In this document: in pieces, positions 17,247 to 25,841 of the stretch | How positions within the stretch are numbered: position 1 is the first letter of the stretch | How the letters are laid out: every line of letters begins with the position of its first letter | Source: Thioalkalivibrio sp. ALJ16 | GTDB lineage: Bacteria > Pseudomonadota > Gammaproteobacteria > Ectothiorhodospirales > Ectothiorhodospiraceae | NCBI RefSeq assembly: GCF_000377345.1 | Contig: NZ_KB898049.1 | Location: 1-64,000 of the forward strand | DNA: 64,000 bases | Direction: 5' to 3' | Position numbers and translations under genes: made by a program | Notes under the pieces: model-generated | The model's database searches: none | What the model saw: the letters and a program-made list of their open reading frames with translations, nothing else | Told to the model about the DNA's origin: nothing

Positions 17247-19121
17247 CTAGCGCGATTCGCGAGCGGCTTGAAGACTCTTCCATGTAACGATGAGCACCGC
17301 GTGGTAACGGCCATAGGGAAGTTCAATCGGGGGCAGGCTACGGCCGATAGCGTTTGCCGTTGCGGATGGCAGCGCTGGCTCAAGCCAGCCATCGATGACG
17401 GGTGTTTGGCCTTGTGCGGCATGGCTGGACTCCGGCACCAAAGAGGAGTCGAAGGCTGCAGGGCTGGTGACCGCGTGGCCGCCGGGGTTCAGGTAGCGTA
17501 CGACTTGGCCGCCGCGATGCTCCAGGGTCAGTATTTGTTCGACTCGCGGCCGATCCTGGTGGATGGTCCATTCCAGGTGCCCGGTGACTTGCCCAAGCTT
17601 CGGGCGGCGCAGGGCGGCCTTGCGGCCCAGTGTGCCGCCCAGCAGTCGCCAGTCCAGCGCGGCCAGCGCGCGCGGGCCGAGCCCCCTGGCCGGTGGGCGG
17701 ATCAATGCTCGGGGCTGGCCGGTCAGTATGATTCTTATGCTTCGCCCTTCGTGTTTGATTTCGCTTCTCTCGAAATCCGTCAGCCCGTACAGCATCCCTT
17801 CGCACTCGAAGATCGGCGTCCAGCCGGCCAGAGCCGGGTTCTCCTCCAGCGCCTGACGTGACTCGCGCACCGGTGCCGGGCACAGCGGGAGCCCCTGCCA
17901 GGTCAGATGCAGCGGGATGCCGCCGGCGTAGCGCAGCTCCACCTCGCTGCGGCTGAATGCCTGTGGTGGCTGCCCGCGGTTGGAGACCAGGGCAAAGACC
18001 GCGTCGGGATCGCCCACGCGAAACTGCGCGGCGTCCGGCCCGTTTGAGGCTTGAGGTTCGAAAGCGGCAAGGTTGATCGGGATGGAGGTACGCCCGTCGT
18101 GGGCGATGCGGTCCTGCGCCCAGGCGACGATGGCGGCGGCCCAGGCGTTGTAGACCGACAGGTGCATGTAGCTGTCGTACCCGCAGCCGGGTGTCGTCCG
18201 ATCCGCAGGATTCAGCGCGATCAAACCATCTGGCCGGCTCTGCTCATGCCAGCGATCCAGAATGCCCTGCAGCATTCGGCCAGCGGGTGTGCTGCGCCCC
18301 GGCTCTTGCCCGGCACCGAGCAGGATCAGGCTGGCCACCAGGCAGGCATCCCCGAACAGGGCGTGACTGCTGCGGCCCAGGCCACCGACATGGCCGCGCC
18401 CGTCCCAGGTGTTCAGGCTCCATTGCAGCAGTCTTGTCACGACCGGCTGCCAGTCACCGGGATTGCCGTATTCCGCAGCCATAACGGCCACATACAGCGC
18501 CTTGTGGTGGTAGGCGGCCGGGGTGGCTCCCATGCGGGCTGGGTTGGGACGCGCGGGGTAGTCGATGAAGCCGCCATCGGTGCCGCACCAGGCCGTGAAC
18601 AGCCGCTGCAGCCGCTTCGTTGCGCGTTCACAATGGCTTGCCGAGGCTTCCTGAAGTTCGCACAGCCGCGCCAGCAGCACCCAGTTATTGGAGGGATACC
18701 GACGGGCGAGGGGGCATTGGCGGGCGAGTGCCCGTAGGGCCTTTGTTTCCTGCCCGCCGTTGGGGTTTCGTGCCGAATGCTCGGCCAGAAGGTTGAGCAG
18801 AAAGCGATTGAACGGTGCGTGCCCCCGCGCCTGCGGGGAAAGCGCCTGCCAGGCGTCCAGGGCGCGGCGGGCGGCCGCCGAGTCGTCCCCGTGCAAAAGG
18901 GTTAGGGCCAGGGCGGTGGAGGTCTGGCCGTAGTGGTCCGGCGGGGTGGCCGTGTGATCCTGGGGATCCCATAGCCCGGCCCCGGGGCGGGTGTGATTGC
19001 GCAGGGCGCTGGCCAGCGTTTGCAGTGTGGCATCCAGCGCTGGCATATCGATCGCTGTGGGCGAAGTACCCCGCGCTGGGGGGGCGGGCATCGGTTCGCG
19101 CTCAGCGGGTTGGGGGGGCAT
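17247..19121 (-). CDS. uncharacterised 624-residue protein of the EPS locus, alpha/alpha-toroid-like
   Basis: I do not recognise this family with certainty. Residues about 25-390 are helical with recurring short motifs (GQTSTALALTLLHG; NNWVLLARLCELQ; YHHKALYVAVMAAEYG; YDSYMHLSVYNAWAAAIVAW), as expected for an (alpha/alpha) barrel of the glycan lyase or hydrolase kind. The last 230 residues look beta-rich. No signal peptide is seen, so it may be cytoplasmic. Its first 20 bases overlap the end of the O-glycosylation ligase gene, so the two are co-translated. A role in trimming or modifying the polymer is inference. Confidence 0.7.
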   Translation of the reverse strand: MPPQPAEREPMPAPPARGTSPTAIDMPALDATLQTLASALRNHTRPGAGLWDPQDHTATPPDHYGQTSTALALTLLHGDDSAAARRALDAWQALSPQARGHAPFNRFLLNLLAEHSARNPNGGQETKALRALARQCPLARRYPSNNWVLLARLCELQEASASHCERATKRLQRLFTAWCGTDGGFIDYPARPNPARMGATPAAYHHKALYVAVMAAEYGNPGDWQPVVTRLLQWSLNTWDGRGHVGGLGRSSHALFGDACLVASLILLGAGQEPGRSTPAGRMLQGILDRWHEQSRPDGLIALNPADRTTPGCGYDSYMHLSVYNAWAAAIVAWAQDRIAHDGRTSIPINLAAFEPQASNGPDAAQFRVGDPDAVFALVSNRGQPPQAFSRSEVELRYAGGIPLHLTWQGLPLCPAPVRESRQALEENPALAGWTPIFECEGMLYGLTDFERSEIKHEGRSIRIILTGQPRALIRPPARGLGPRALAALDWRLLGGTLGRKAALRRPKLGQVTGHLEWTIHQDRPRVEQILTLEHRGGQVVRYLNPGGHAVTSPAAFDSSLVPESSHAAQGQTPVIDGWLEPALPSATANAIGRSLPPIELPYGRYHAVLIVTWKSLQAARESR

Positions 19122-20583
19122 TGCGGTCGGGTTCGTCCATCAGGGAACCGGACATAAGGTTGTCCTGCGATGTGGCCGCCGGTCCCGGGGCCGATGCGGT
19201 TGGCGCCGGAGATGCAGCGGGCTCGGGCCCCGTCCGGGGCTGGGCAGGCCCCAAGGCGGCGGGCGCAATACTCGGCCGTGCCTCCGGCAGCGGTACCGAT
19301 TCCAGTTCCCGCCGCATGATGACGGCGAGGGCAATGAAGGCATACAGCAGATTAAAATAGGCCACGTCGAGGAAGGCCCCCGCGACCAGATACCCCACCA
19401 GCCCGATCTGCAGGGCCCAGGCATATTCGGACAGCCAGATTTGCCCGGTTCGGCCCCGAGCCGTTTTGCGCACCCTGTTGAGCGTGAAAAAGGTGAAGCC
19501 AACGAGCAGGAGGAACACGGCCAACCCCCCGAAGCCGTGTTGCCCCAAAATGCCGAAATAGACGCTGTGTGGTGACAGTACGTGGCGCCAGGTGCCTTCA
19601 AAATTGGCGTAGGAGATCCACCAGTCATAGCCCAGCGCGGTGTTGCGGAAGCCCATCCCGGTCAGGGGGCGCTCCATGGCCATGTTCCAGGCCACCCCCC
19701 AGGACTGAATGCGCTGCATCGCGGAGGTGTCTTCCTCGTAGGTCTCGATGGTCTGCCAGCGTTCCACCAGGCGGTCCGGCGCGGTGACACCGACTACAGC
19801 GACCAGGACGAATCCCGCAAGCACCATTAGCCATTTCTTCTGCATGTGCCAGAACAGGAACGGGGCAATTGCCAGCAGGCCCACGAAGGCCCCGCGCGAG
19901 TAGGTTGCAAGGATCGCGATGGTCGTGAGCCAGAAGACGGCATAGGAGAACCAGCCAATGGGCCGCGAAAAGCGGTTGAGCAGTTCGATGCCTAGGTCTG
20001 CCGCCCAGCGACGGTCGAACATTCGGGCGGTGGCCAGGATCAGCGGCAGCACCATGAGCATGGCCAGCCCGATGTAGGTATTGCCGGAGAGATATGACCC
20101 TGTGGGTCCGAGTACGTGATGGGCTCCACCTGTCTGGATCGCGAACAGCCCGCCCTTGAACCCGTAAAAGGCAAGCGATGCGGTAATCACCAGCAGCAGC
20201 CAGACGATGCGACGCTCGCCGTAGATCAGCATCGGCGTGACGAAGGTGATCAGCAGGATCTTCATGAAGTGGATCCAGAAGTCCCACGCCCCGCTGGAGT
20301 TGACCGCGAAGAAGCTGGTCATCGCGAAGTAGCCGGCCAGCACGAACAGCATGATCGTCTCCCGCGTAAACGGGAACGGCTTGCGGTCCTTGGCCAGGAA
20401 CAAAGCGATCAGAGTGACGCCGCCGACGTAAGTAGCCAGGGGCGCGCCGCGCATGAAGGTCCAAGTGTGCCACTGCGGGGCAAACAGCCCGATCCAGAAC
20501 CAGGCCAGCACCCCGATCCATGCATAGCGCACGATCAGAGGCAGCAGCACGGCGATGATCAGGGCGAGGAGATAGTCACGCAT
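19102..20583 (-). CDS. O-glycosylation ligase / O-antigen-ligase-like membrane protein, exosortase A-associated
   Basis: A 493-residue polytopic protein with about ten to twelve hydrophobic helices and a large extracytoplasmic loop, matching the putative O-glycosylation ligase family tied to exosortase A. Visible landmarks are FWIGLFAPQWHTWTFMRGAP at about residues 24-43, TTIAILATYSRGAFVGLLAI in the Wzy_C-like core and HSVYFGILGQHGFGGL. The cytoplasmic tail is Pro/Ala-rich and low-complexity. ATG 20583 starts exactly at the first membrane helix (MRDYLLALIIAVLL); the codons upstream to 20655 are not hydrophobic and were left out. It probably joins the polysaccharide to a protein or polymer at the periplasmic face (inference). 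Confidence 0.85.
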   Translation of the reverse strand: MRDYLLALIIAVLLPLIVRYAWIGVLAWFWIGLFAPQWHTWTFMRGAPLATYVGGVTLIALFLAKDRKPFPFTRETIMLFVLAGYFAMTSFFAVNSSGAWDFWIHFMKILLITFVTPMLIYGERRIVWLLLVITASLAFYGFKGGLFAIQTGGAHHVLGPTGSYLSGNTYIGLAMLMVLPLILATARMFDRRWAADLGIELLNRFSRPIGWFSYAVFWLTTIAILATYSRGAFVGLLAIAPFLFWHMQKKWLMVLAGFVLVAVVGVTAPDRLVERWQTIETYEEDTSAMQRIQSWGVAWNMAMERPLTGMGFRNTALGYDWWISYANFEGTWRHVLSPHSVYFGILGQHGFGGLAVFLLLVGFTFFTLNRVRKTARGRTGQIWLSEYAWALQIGLVGYLVAGAFLDVAYFNLLYAFIALAVIMRRELESVPLPEARPSIAPAALGPAQPRTGPEPAASPAPTASAPGPAATSQDNLMSGSLMDEPDRNAPPTR

Positions 20584-20886
20584 GCAGTTTGCATCTTGCA
20601 CCGCTGTCGCGGGCATCTGACGAAAGGGGCAGGCTCGCGGCCTGTCTCGTTGCATGGTACACGCGGCTGCGTGCGTGTACCCCCGCCCGACGAACGGACT
20701 ACTAACGGTGCTCGCCGCGCATCCCCGGTGCGCTCGGTCCTTGGCGGACGCCCGACAGCCGGGGGCTCCGGTACGGCGTGCATGCTTGCGAAGCCTCCCA
20801 GAAAGGCCAATGCTGTAGTCGGGTGATCGCAGGTGGCCGTGATCGGCACGGCATGCGGAGGCGCAGCGTGCATTCGGGAATCGCCG

Positions 20887-21174
20887 TTAAGGAGATGCTG
20901 ATTTGATCGCGCGTCCGCGCTCGAGTCGCTTTTGCGTGCGAACAAGGCGCGGTGACCGCCGTGCAGTCATTCTGCACAAGGGAACCGCAACGCCGTTCCC
21001 GCGCAAAAGCGGCCGAGCCCCTGCTTTCAATGGCTTGTGGGGTTGGTGCCCCCTGTTCCCCGATCCTGCGTTGCGCCGCTTGCGGGTAGAACCACTACCC
21101 GCTGCACGACGCGCCTTGTCTCGGAAAACAGGGGACACCAACGCGGACGTGCGATTAAATCAGCGTCTCCTTAA
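20887..21174. repeat. long imperfect palindromic element R1, copy 1 (288 bp)
   Basis: Terminal 33-base arms (20887-20919 and 21142-21174) are complementary with three mismatches. Internal hairpins are nested inside: 21042-21057 with 21127-21142, and 21082-21089 with 21095-21102 around the loop AACCA. A second copy in the same orientation lies at 49936-50220. The interior is strongly alike between copies (GAACAAGGCGCGGTGA; TGCAGTCATTCTGCACAAG; CCCCGATCCTGCGTTGCG), while arm sequences differ yet stay self-complementary. The spacer from 20584 to 20886 before it holds nothing recognisable. An open frame runs through the element but is not considered coding. Confidence 0.85.
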
Positions 21175-21205
21175 GGCTTCAGCCGCTGTAGACCGCGCGC
21201 GCGGC

Positions 21206-24019
21206 GTGGTCAGGCTTTGGCGCGTGCGAGTCACTCGTCTGGATCCGGTGACGCAGTGCGGGCCGACGGTCGTCGGCCTGGCCCTCTGGTTTTTCGCCTC
21301 CGGTGTGGCTGCAAGCCCGGTGGTGGTCGGGGATGCGGCGACGCTGCGTGATGCCCTGACCGGTGCAGAAGCGGGCGATGTTATCGAGGTGCTGCCGGGC
21401 GATTACCTGCTGTCCGGGATGCGCCTGGCGCTGTCGGAGGGCACTTCGGGAGCGGTCGAAGTCCGGGCGTCCGTCCCCGGGACGGCCCGGTTGTGGACGC
21501 AGTCCGGCACGCTTTTCGATATCCGTGCCGGCCAGTGGCACTTTAGCGGGCTCGACTTTCAGGGGAGCCATTCGGCCGGCCATGCGATTTACCTGAATGG
21601 TGGCGGGAGTCGATCCCGGATCGAGGGTAATCGTTTTCAGAACTTTCACGCCGCGATTCGCTCGGCTGGCCGTGGGTCATCTCCTTCCTTCCCGGATGAT
21701 GTGCTCGTGGCGCGGAATGTGTTTGTAAATGACACGCCGCGGGATACACGGCAGCCGGTCGCGGCAGTGGATGCGGTGGGTGGCAGCGGGTGGCGCATTA
21801 CGGAGAATTTCTTTGCCGATATTGCGCTCGCCCCGCGTGGCAGTGGCCGGCCCGGGATGGCCGCGGCGGTTCGCGGGGGCGCAAGCGATGCCGTGCTGGA
21901 TCGCAATCTGGTGATCTGCGAGTGGCGCCACGCGGGTGGCCAGCGCCTGGGGTTGTCCCTGGGTGGCGAGGGAACGCGCCGCGCCTCCATGGATCCACGC
22001 ACCACGGCGGACTGTAACGGGGCGTGCCCGGAAACCCGGTCCGGCCGGCTCTACAACAATCTGATCCTGAATTGCCCGGACGGCCCCGGGATCTACCTGA
22101 ACCGGGCGCAGCAGTCGCGCATTGCGAACAACACCATTTTTGATGCCTTCGGGATCCAGGCGCGGTTTGCCGAGACCTCGGCGGAGGCCGTGGACAACCT
22201 GCTCTCCGGTACCATCCGCGAACAGGAAGACGCCCGGGTGGAGGCCGTCAACAACGTGGAGACGGGGCGGTGGGATACGCTGGCCCGCCTGCCTGGCCTC
22301 AAGCGGCGGCTCGAGCTGCCGGTGCCGGACCATCGCATCCTCTATGCGGAGTGGCTGGACCGTCTGGTGCGAGGCAGTGTGGAACGGGCACATGCCTGGG
22401 TGGACAGCCTGGCGGGGTCATCGCTGGGCAAGGGCCTGCGGGACTTTGACGACTGGTTCGTGTTCCCGCGGGCGGTGGACTTCCGGTTGCAGGATGGGGA
22501 GCGGATCGTTGCCCAAGGGGTGTCGCCGCCCGTCGTGTCTGCGGACTTCTGCGGGCAGGCGCGGTCCGCGCCGGCCGATCGCGGCGCGATTGAATACAAG
22601 GCCGGGGAATGTCGGCTGGGGCCCGAGCTCGAGCGGCGTTACGGGCCGCTACTGAGTGCGTTCGAGGGGCTGGAGGACAGCCCGCCCCCGGACTGGAGTG
22701 AAGACCGCTCGCTCCCCGCCGCGGCTGTCGATCTCCCTGTGCCCGTGCGCGTACTCCACGCGGACCCCGACAGTTTTCGGCAGGTCGTGGCGGACCTGGA
22801 GCCGGGTGACTGGCTGCGGCTGGAACCGGGGGAATACACGCATTCCCTGAGCCTGCGTGGCATCCGGGGCACGGCGGAACGTCCGATCGTGATCAGTGGG
22901 CCTTCCAGTGGCGATCCCGCGGTGTTTCTGGGGCGGCGCGGCGCCAATACGATACGGCTGCGCAATGCCGCGCATATCGTGATTCGGCACCTCGAGCTGG
23001 ATGGCGGAGGGCACAACATCGCAGGCGTGGTGGCGGAGCCCGAGGGCCGATACGCACACGACATCACGCTGGAGTACCTGACGATCCGGAATTACGACGG
23101 CTCGCAGGGCAACAGCGGGATCACGACGCGCACGCCCGCCTGGAACTGGGTGATCCGCAACAACGATATTCGCAACGTAGGCACGGGCATGTACCTGGGC
23201 CGCCCCGATGGGTATGGCCCGTTCATCGGGGGGCTCGTCGAGAACAATTTCATCGCCGGCACCCTTGGCTACAACGTGCAGATCAAGCACCAGAATGTTC
23301 GGGATCGGCTGCCGCACATGCCGACCGAGCCGCGTCAGACGATCCTGCGCTACAACGTGTTCAGCAAGGCCGAGGGCGGAGCCGACGGGGATCGCGCCCG
23401 CCCCAATCTGCTGGTTGGCCACCTGCCCACACAGGGTCCGGGCCAGCACGATCGTTACCTGATCTACGGCAATCTCTTCTACCAGAACCCGCATGAGCGC
23501 CTGTTCCAGGGGGAGGGCAATCTGGCGCTCTACAACAACCTGTTCGTCAATCACCATGGTGACGGGCTGATCGTGCGCCGCCACAACGACGTGCCCAAGG
23601 AAGTAAAGATCCTCAACAACACGGTCGTGGCCGAGGGCTTCGGTATCGCGATCGTGCACCCGGACCGCGACTCCCGGCAGGTGGTTGCGGGGAATGCGGT
23701 GTTTGCCGGCGAGCCGTTGCAGGTGCCGCGGCGCATCGACGCAGCCGCGAACCTGACCGGCTCGCGCGCGGAGGCCGGGGCGAAGCTGATGAGCCCCGAC
23801 GCAGCGCTGGCCGAGTTGGACCTGTTCCCGCGCGGGCAGGAGCTCCGGCGTGAACGGACCCTGCCCGAGATCGAGGGGCTTTGGCATTTCGACCGCGACT
23901 ACAGCGGCCGCGAACGGGAGGGTTCCTTCTGGGGTGCCTACGCCAGCCCGCACGCCATCAACGTCGGCCGCGAACCCGGCATTGGCCCTGCTGCCGCGAA
24001 CTGTGCGCCCTGCCAGTGA
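21206..24019 (+). CDS. secreted double-module right-handed parallel beta-helix protein
   Basis: About 937 residues. A signal-peptide-like segment (TVVGLALWFFASGVAAS, about residues 23-39) precedes a first beta-helix module with repeated asparagine-ladder turns (IEGNRFQNFHAAIRS; LYNNLILNCPDGPGIYLN; IANNTIFDAFG). The second module, from about residue 513, has the same features (DITLEYLTIRNYDGSQGNSG; WVIRNNDIRNVGTGMYLG; ILNNTVVAEGFGIAI) and is a clear paralogue of the whole protein at 28523. Both end in Cys-Ala-Pro-Cys-Gln. Such folds in EPS loci are polysaccharide lyases or epimerases. The start is uncertain: no ATG lies between the R1 element and the signal segment; GTG 21206 is used, GTG 21248 is possible. 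Confidence 0.8.
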   Translation: MVRLWRVRVTRLDPVTQCGPTVVGLALWFFASGVAASPVVVGDAATLRDALTGAEAGDVIEVLPGDYLLSGMRLALSEGTSGAVEVRASVPGTARLWTQSGTLFDIRAGQWHFSGLDFQGSHSAGHAIYLNGGGSRSRIEGNRFQNFHAAIRSAGRGSSPSFPDDVLVARNVFVNDTPRDTRQPVAAVDAVGGSGWRITENFFADIALAPRGSGRPGMAAAVRGGASDAVLDRNLVICEWRHAGGQRLGLSLGGEGTRRASMDPRTTADCNGACPETRSGRLYNNLILNCPDGPGIYLNRAQQSRIANNTIFDAFGIQARFAETSAEAVDNLLSGTIREQEDARVEAVNNVETGRWDTLARLPGLKRRLELPVPDHRILYAEWLDRLVRGSVERAHAWVDSLAGSSLGKGLRDFDDWFVFPRAVDFRLQDGERIVAQGVSPPVVSADFCGQARSAPADRGAIEYKAGECRLGPELERRYGPLLSAFEGLEDSPPPDWSEDRSLPAAAVDLPVPVRVLHADPDSFRQVVADLEPGDWLRLEPGEYTHSLSLRGIRGTAERPIVISGPSSGDPAVFLGRRGANTIRLRNAAHIVIRHLELDGGGHNIAGVVAEPEGRYAHDITLEYLTIRNYDGSQGNSGITTRTPAWNWVIRNNDIRNVGTGMYLGRPDGYGPFIGGLVENNFIAGTLGYNVQIKHQNVRDRLPHMPTEPRQTILRYNVFSKAEGGADGDRARPNLLVGHLPTQGPGQHDRYLIYGNLFYQNPHERLFQGEGNLALYNNLFVNHHGDGLIVRRHNDVPKEVKILNNTVVAEGFGIAIVHPDRDSRQVVAGNAVFAGEPLQVPRRIDAAANLTGSRAEAGAKLMSPDAALAELDLFPRGQELRRERTLPEIEGLWHFDRDYSGREREGSFWGAYASPHAINVGREPGIGPAAANCAPCQ

Positions 24020-24071
24020 ATACCCAGGAGACACGAGTCCACACGGCCTTGAGCCTGGCTGACGCTGGTTG

Positions 24072-24217
24072 CTAATCAGAAACGTCGTTGATCAGACGCG
24101 GCGTGAGTGCGGCGTTTTATCCACGCGATAGCAGAATGGCTGCGTGCCGGTCACCGCGCCGGGTTCGCGCGCGAGCAGCCGGGGAGCCCGTGTGTACATT
24201 GATCCGCGTTTCCTTAG
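24072..24217. repeat. degenerate R1-related inverted repeat between the beta-helix and AMP-ligase genes
   Basis: The left end reads CTAATCAGAAACGTCGTTGA and the right end, on the opposite strand, reads CTAAGGAAACGCGGATCAAT; both resemble the R1 terminal arms (AGGGAAACAATGATTAAGG at 49936). The interior does not match the R1 core. It looks like a short or decayed relative that fills most of the 232-base gap between the two genes. No gene is seen in this spacer. Confidence 0.45.
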
Positions 24218-24251
24218 TATGGGCGCGACTTGACTACCTCGGGCTGGCGCG

Positions 24252-25841
24252 ATGGCCTTTCTGCTGCACGACTCTCTGTTTGCACACGCCGCGTCCAGGC
24301 CGCAGGCCCCGGCCCTGCGTTTCCGCGACGCGGTAGAGGATTACGCGTCGCTGGCCGCCAGCGTCGAAGCAGCGGGGGCGCGGTTGCTGAGTGCAGGGGT
24401 CGAGCGCCAGGAGCGTGTGGCCGTGTACCTGGACAAGCGCCCGGAGACGGTGCACGCGCTGTTCGGCGCTGCGTACGCCGGGGCCGCTTTTGTGCCGGTC
24501 AATCCGTTGCTGAAGGCGGAGCAGGTGACGCATATCCTGCGTGACTGCAATGTGCGCATTCTGGTGACCTCCCCGGATCGGCTGCAGGGTCTGTTCGATG
24601 CGCTCCCGGCCTGTCCGGATCTGCACACCGTGCTGGTCGTGGGCGAGGTACCGGAGGGGGCCGAGGCCGGCCATGTGCGGATCGAACCGTGGGAGTGCGA
24701 CGTATCCGCAAGCGGTGTGCGCCCCTATGGGGTGATCGACACGGACATGGCGGCGATCCTCTATACCTCGGGCAGCACCGGGCGGCCCAAGGGCGTGGTG
24801 CTTTCGCACCGCAATATGGTGGCCGGCGCCGAGAGTGTGGCGACCTACCTGGACAACCAGCCGGAAGACCGCCTGCTGGCGGTGCTCCCGTTCAGCTTTG
24901 ATTACGGCCTGAGCCAGCTGACCACCGCCTTTCGGGTGGGTGCTGAGGCGGTACTGCTCAACTACCTGCTGCCGCGCGATGTGATCCGGGCGGTCGCGCG
25001 CTACGGCATCACCGGCCTGGCGGCGGTGCCGCCCCTGTGGATTCAGCTCGCCCAGCTCGACTGGCCGGAGGAGGCGCAGCAGTCGCTGCGTTACATCACC
25101 AACTCGGGCGGGGCGATGCCGCAGGAGACCCTGATGGCCCTGCGCAGCCAGCTGCCGCGGACCGAGTGCGTGCTGATGTATGGGCTGACCGAGGCGTTCC
25201 GCTCCACCTATCTGCCGCCGGGCGAACTGGACCAGCGGCCGGGTTCCATGGGCAAGGCGATCCCCAATGCCCGGATCGAAGTGGTGCGCGAGGACGGCAG
25301 CCCCTGCGCCCCGGGCGAGCCGGGGGAACTGGTGCATCGCGGGGCTCTGGTGGCGCAGGGCTACTGGAACGACCCGAAACGCACGGCGGAACGCTTTCGC
25401 CCGGCGCCGGGGCAGCCGTCCGGTATCCCGGTCCCGGAGCTTGCTGTGTGGTCCGGGGATACGGTCCGCATGGACGAGGATGGCTATCTCTACTTTGTCG
25501 GGCGCCGCGACGAGATGATCAAGACCTCCGGCTATCGGGTCAGCCCCAACGAGGTGGAGGAAGCGGTGTACGCCACCGGACTGGTGGCGGAGGTTGCGGC
25601 ATTCGGCGTGGCCCACCCGACGCTGGGCCAGGGTATCGTGCTGGTAGGGCAGCCTCAGGGCGAGGGTGTGACGGACGAGCGCCTGATCGAGTCGCTGCGT
25701 CCGCACTTGCCTGGCTTTATGCTGCCAGCCCATATTCACCTGCGCGCCCAGCCATTGCCGCGCAATGCGAACGGCAAGATTGACCGCAAGGCCCTGGCCG
25801 GCGAATTCAGGGACATCTTCCAGCAGGGGGAAACAGCGTGA
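24252..25841 (+). CDS. acyl-CoA ligase (AMP-forming), exosortase A system-associated
   Basis: A 529-residue ANL-superfamily enzyme. It has AMP-binding loop ILYTSGSTGRPKGVVLSHRN (about 170-190), MYGLTEAFRSTYLPP, the hinge region YFVGRRDEMIKTSGYRVSPN and the catalytic Lys motif NANGKIDRKALAGEF near the end. The sequence matches the family named acyl-CoA ligase (AMP-forming), exosortase A system-associated. The frame opens at ATG 24252, next to GGCGCG and without a strong ribosome binding site. It overlaps the PLP decarboxylase by 4 bases (GTGA), the arrangement usual in exosortase-A loci, and probably loads an acid onto the ACP at 2456 (inference). Confidence 0.92.
   Translation: MAFLLHDSLFAHAASRPQAPALRFRDAVEDYASLAASVEAAGARLLSAGVERQERVAVYLDKRPETVHALFGAAYAGAAFVPVNPLLKAEQVTHILRDCNVRILVTSPDRLQGLFDALPACPDLHTVLVVGEVPEGAEAGHVRIEPWECDVSASGVRPYGVIDTDMAAILYTSGSTGRPKGVVLSHRNMVAGAESVATYLDNQPEDRLLAVLPFSFDYGLSQLTTAFRVGAEAVLLNYLLPRDVIRAVARYGITGLAAVPPLWIQLAQLDWPEEAQQSLRYITNSGGAMPQETLMALRSQLPRTECVLMYGLTEAFRSTYLPPGELDQRPGSMGKAIPNARIEVVREDGSPCAPGEPGELVHRGALVAQGYWNDPKRTAERFRPAPGQPSGIPVPELAVWSGDTVRMDEDGYLYFVGRRDEMIKTSGYRVSPNEVEEAVYATGLVAEVAAFGVAHPTLGQGIVLVGQPQGEGVTDERLIESLRPHLPGFMLPAHIHLRAQPLPRNANGKIDRKALAGEFRDIFQQGETA

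Noticed and set aside
20903-21205. N-terminal extension of the beta-helix ORF through the R1 element
   Set aside because: The extension translates the palindromic repeat, which occurs elsewhere between unrelated genes, and it precedes a signal peptide, which must be near the N-terminus.
22649-24034. 461-residue minus-strand frame opposite the beta-helix gene
   Set aside because: Antisense shadow; the plus-strand product has clear repeat structure and a paralogue at 28523.
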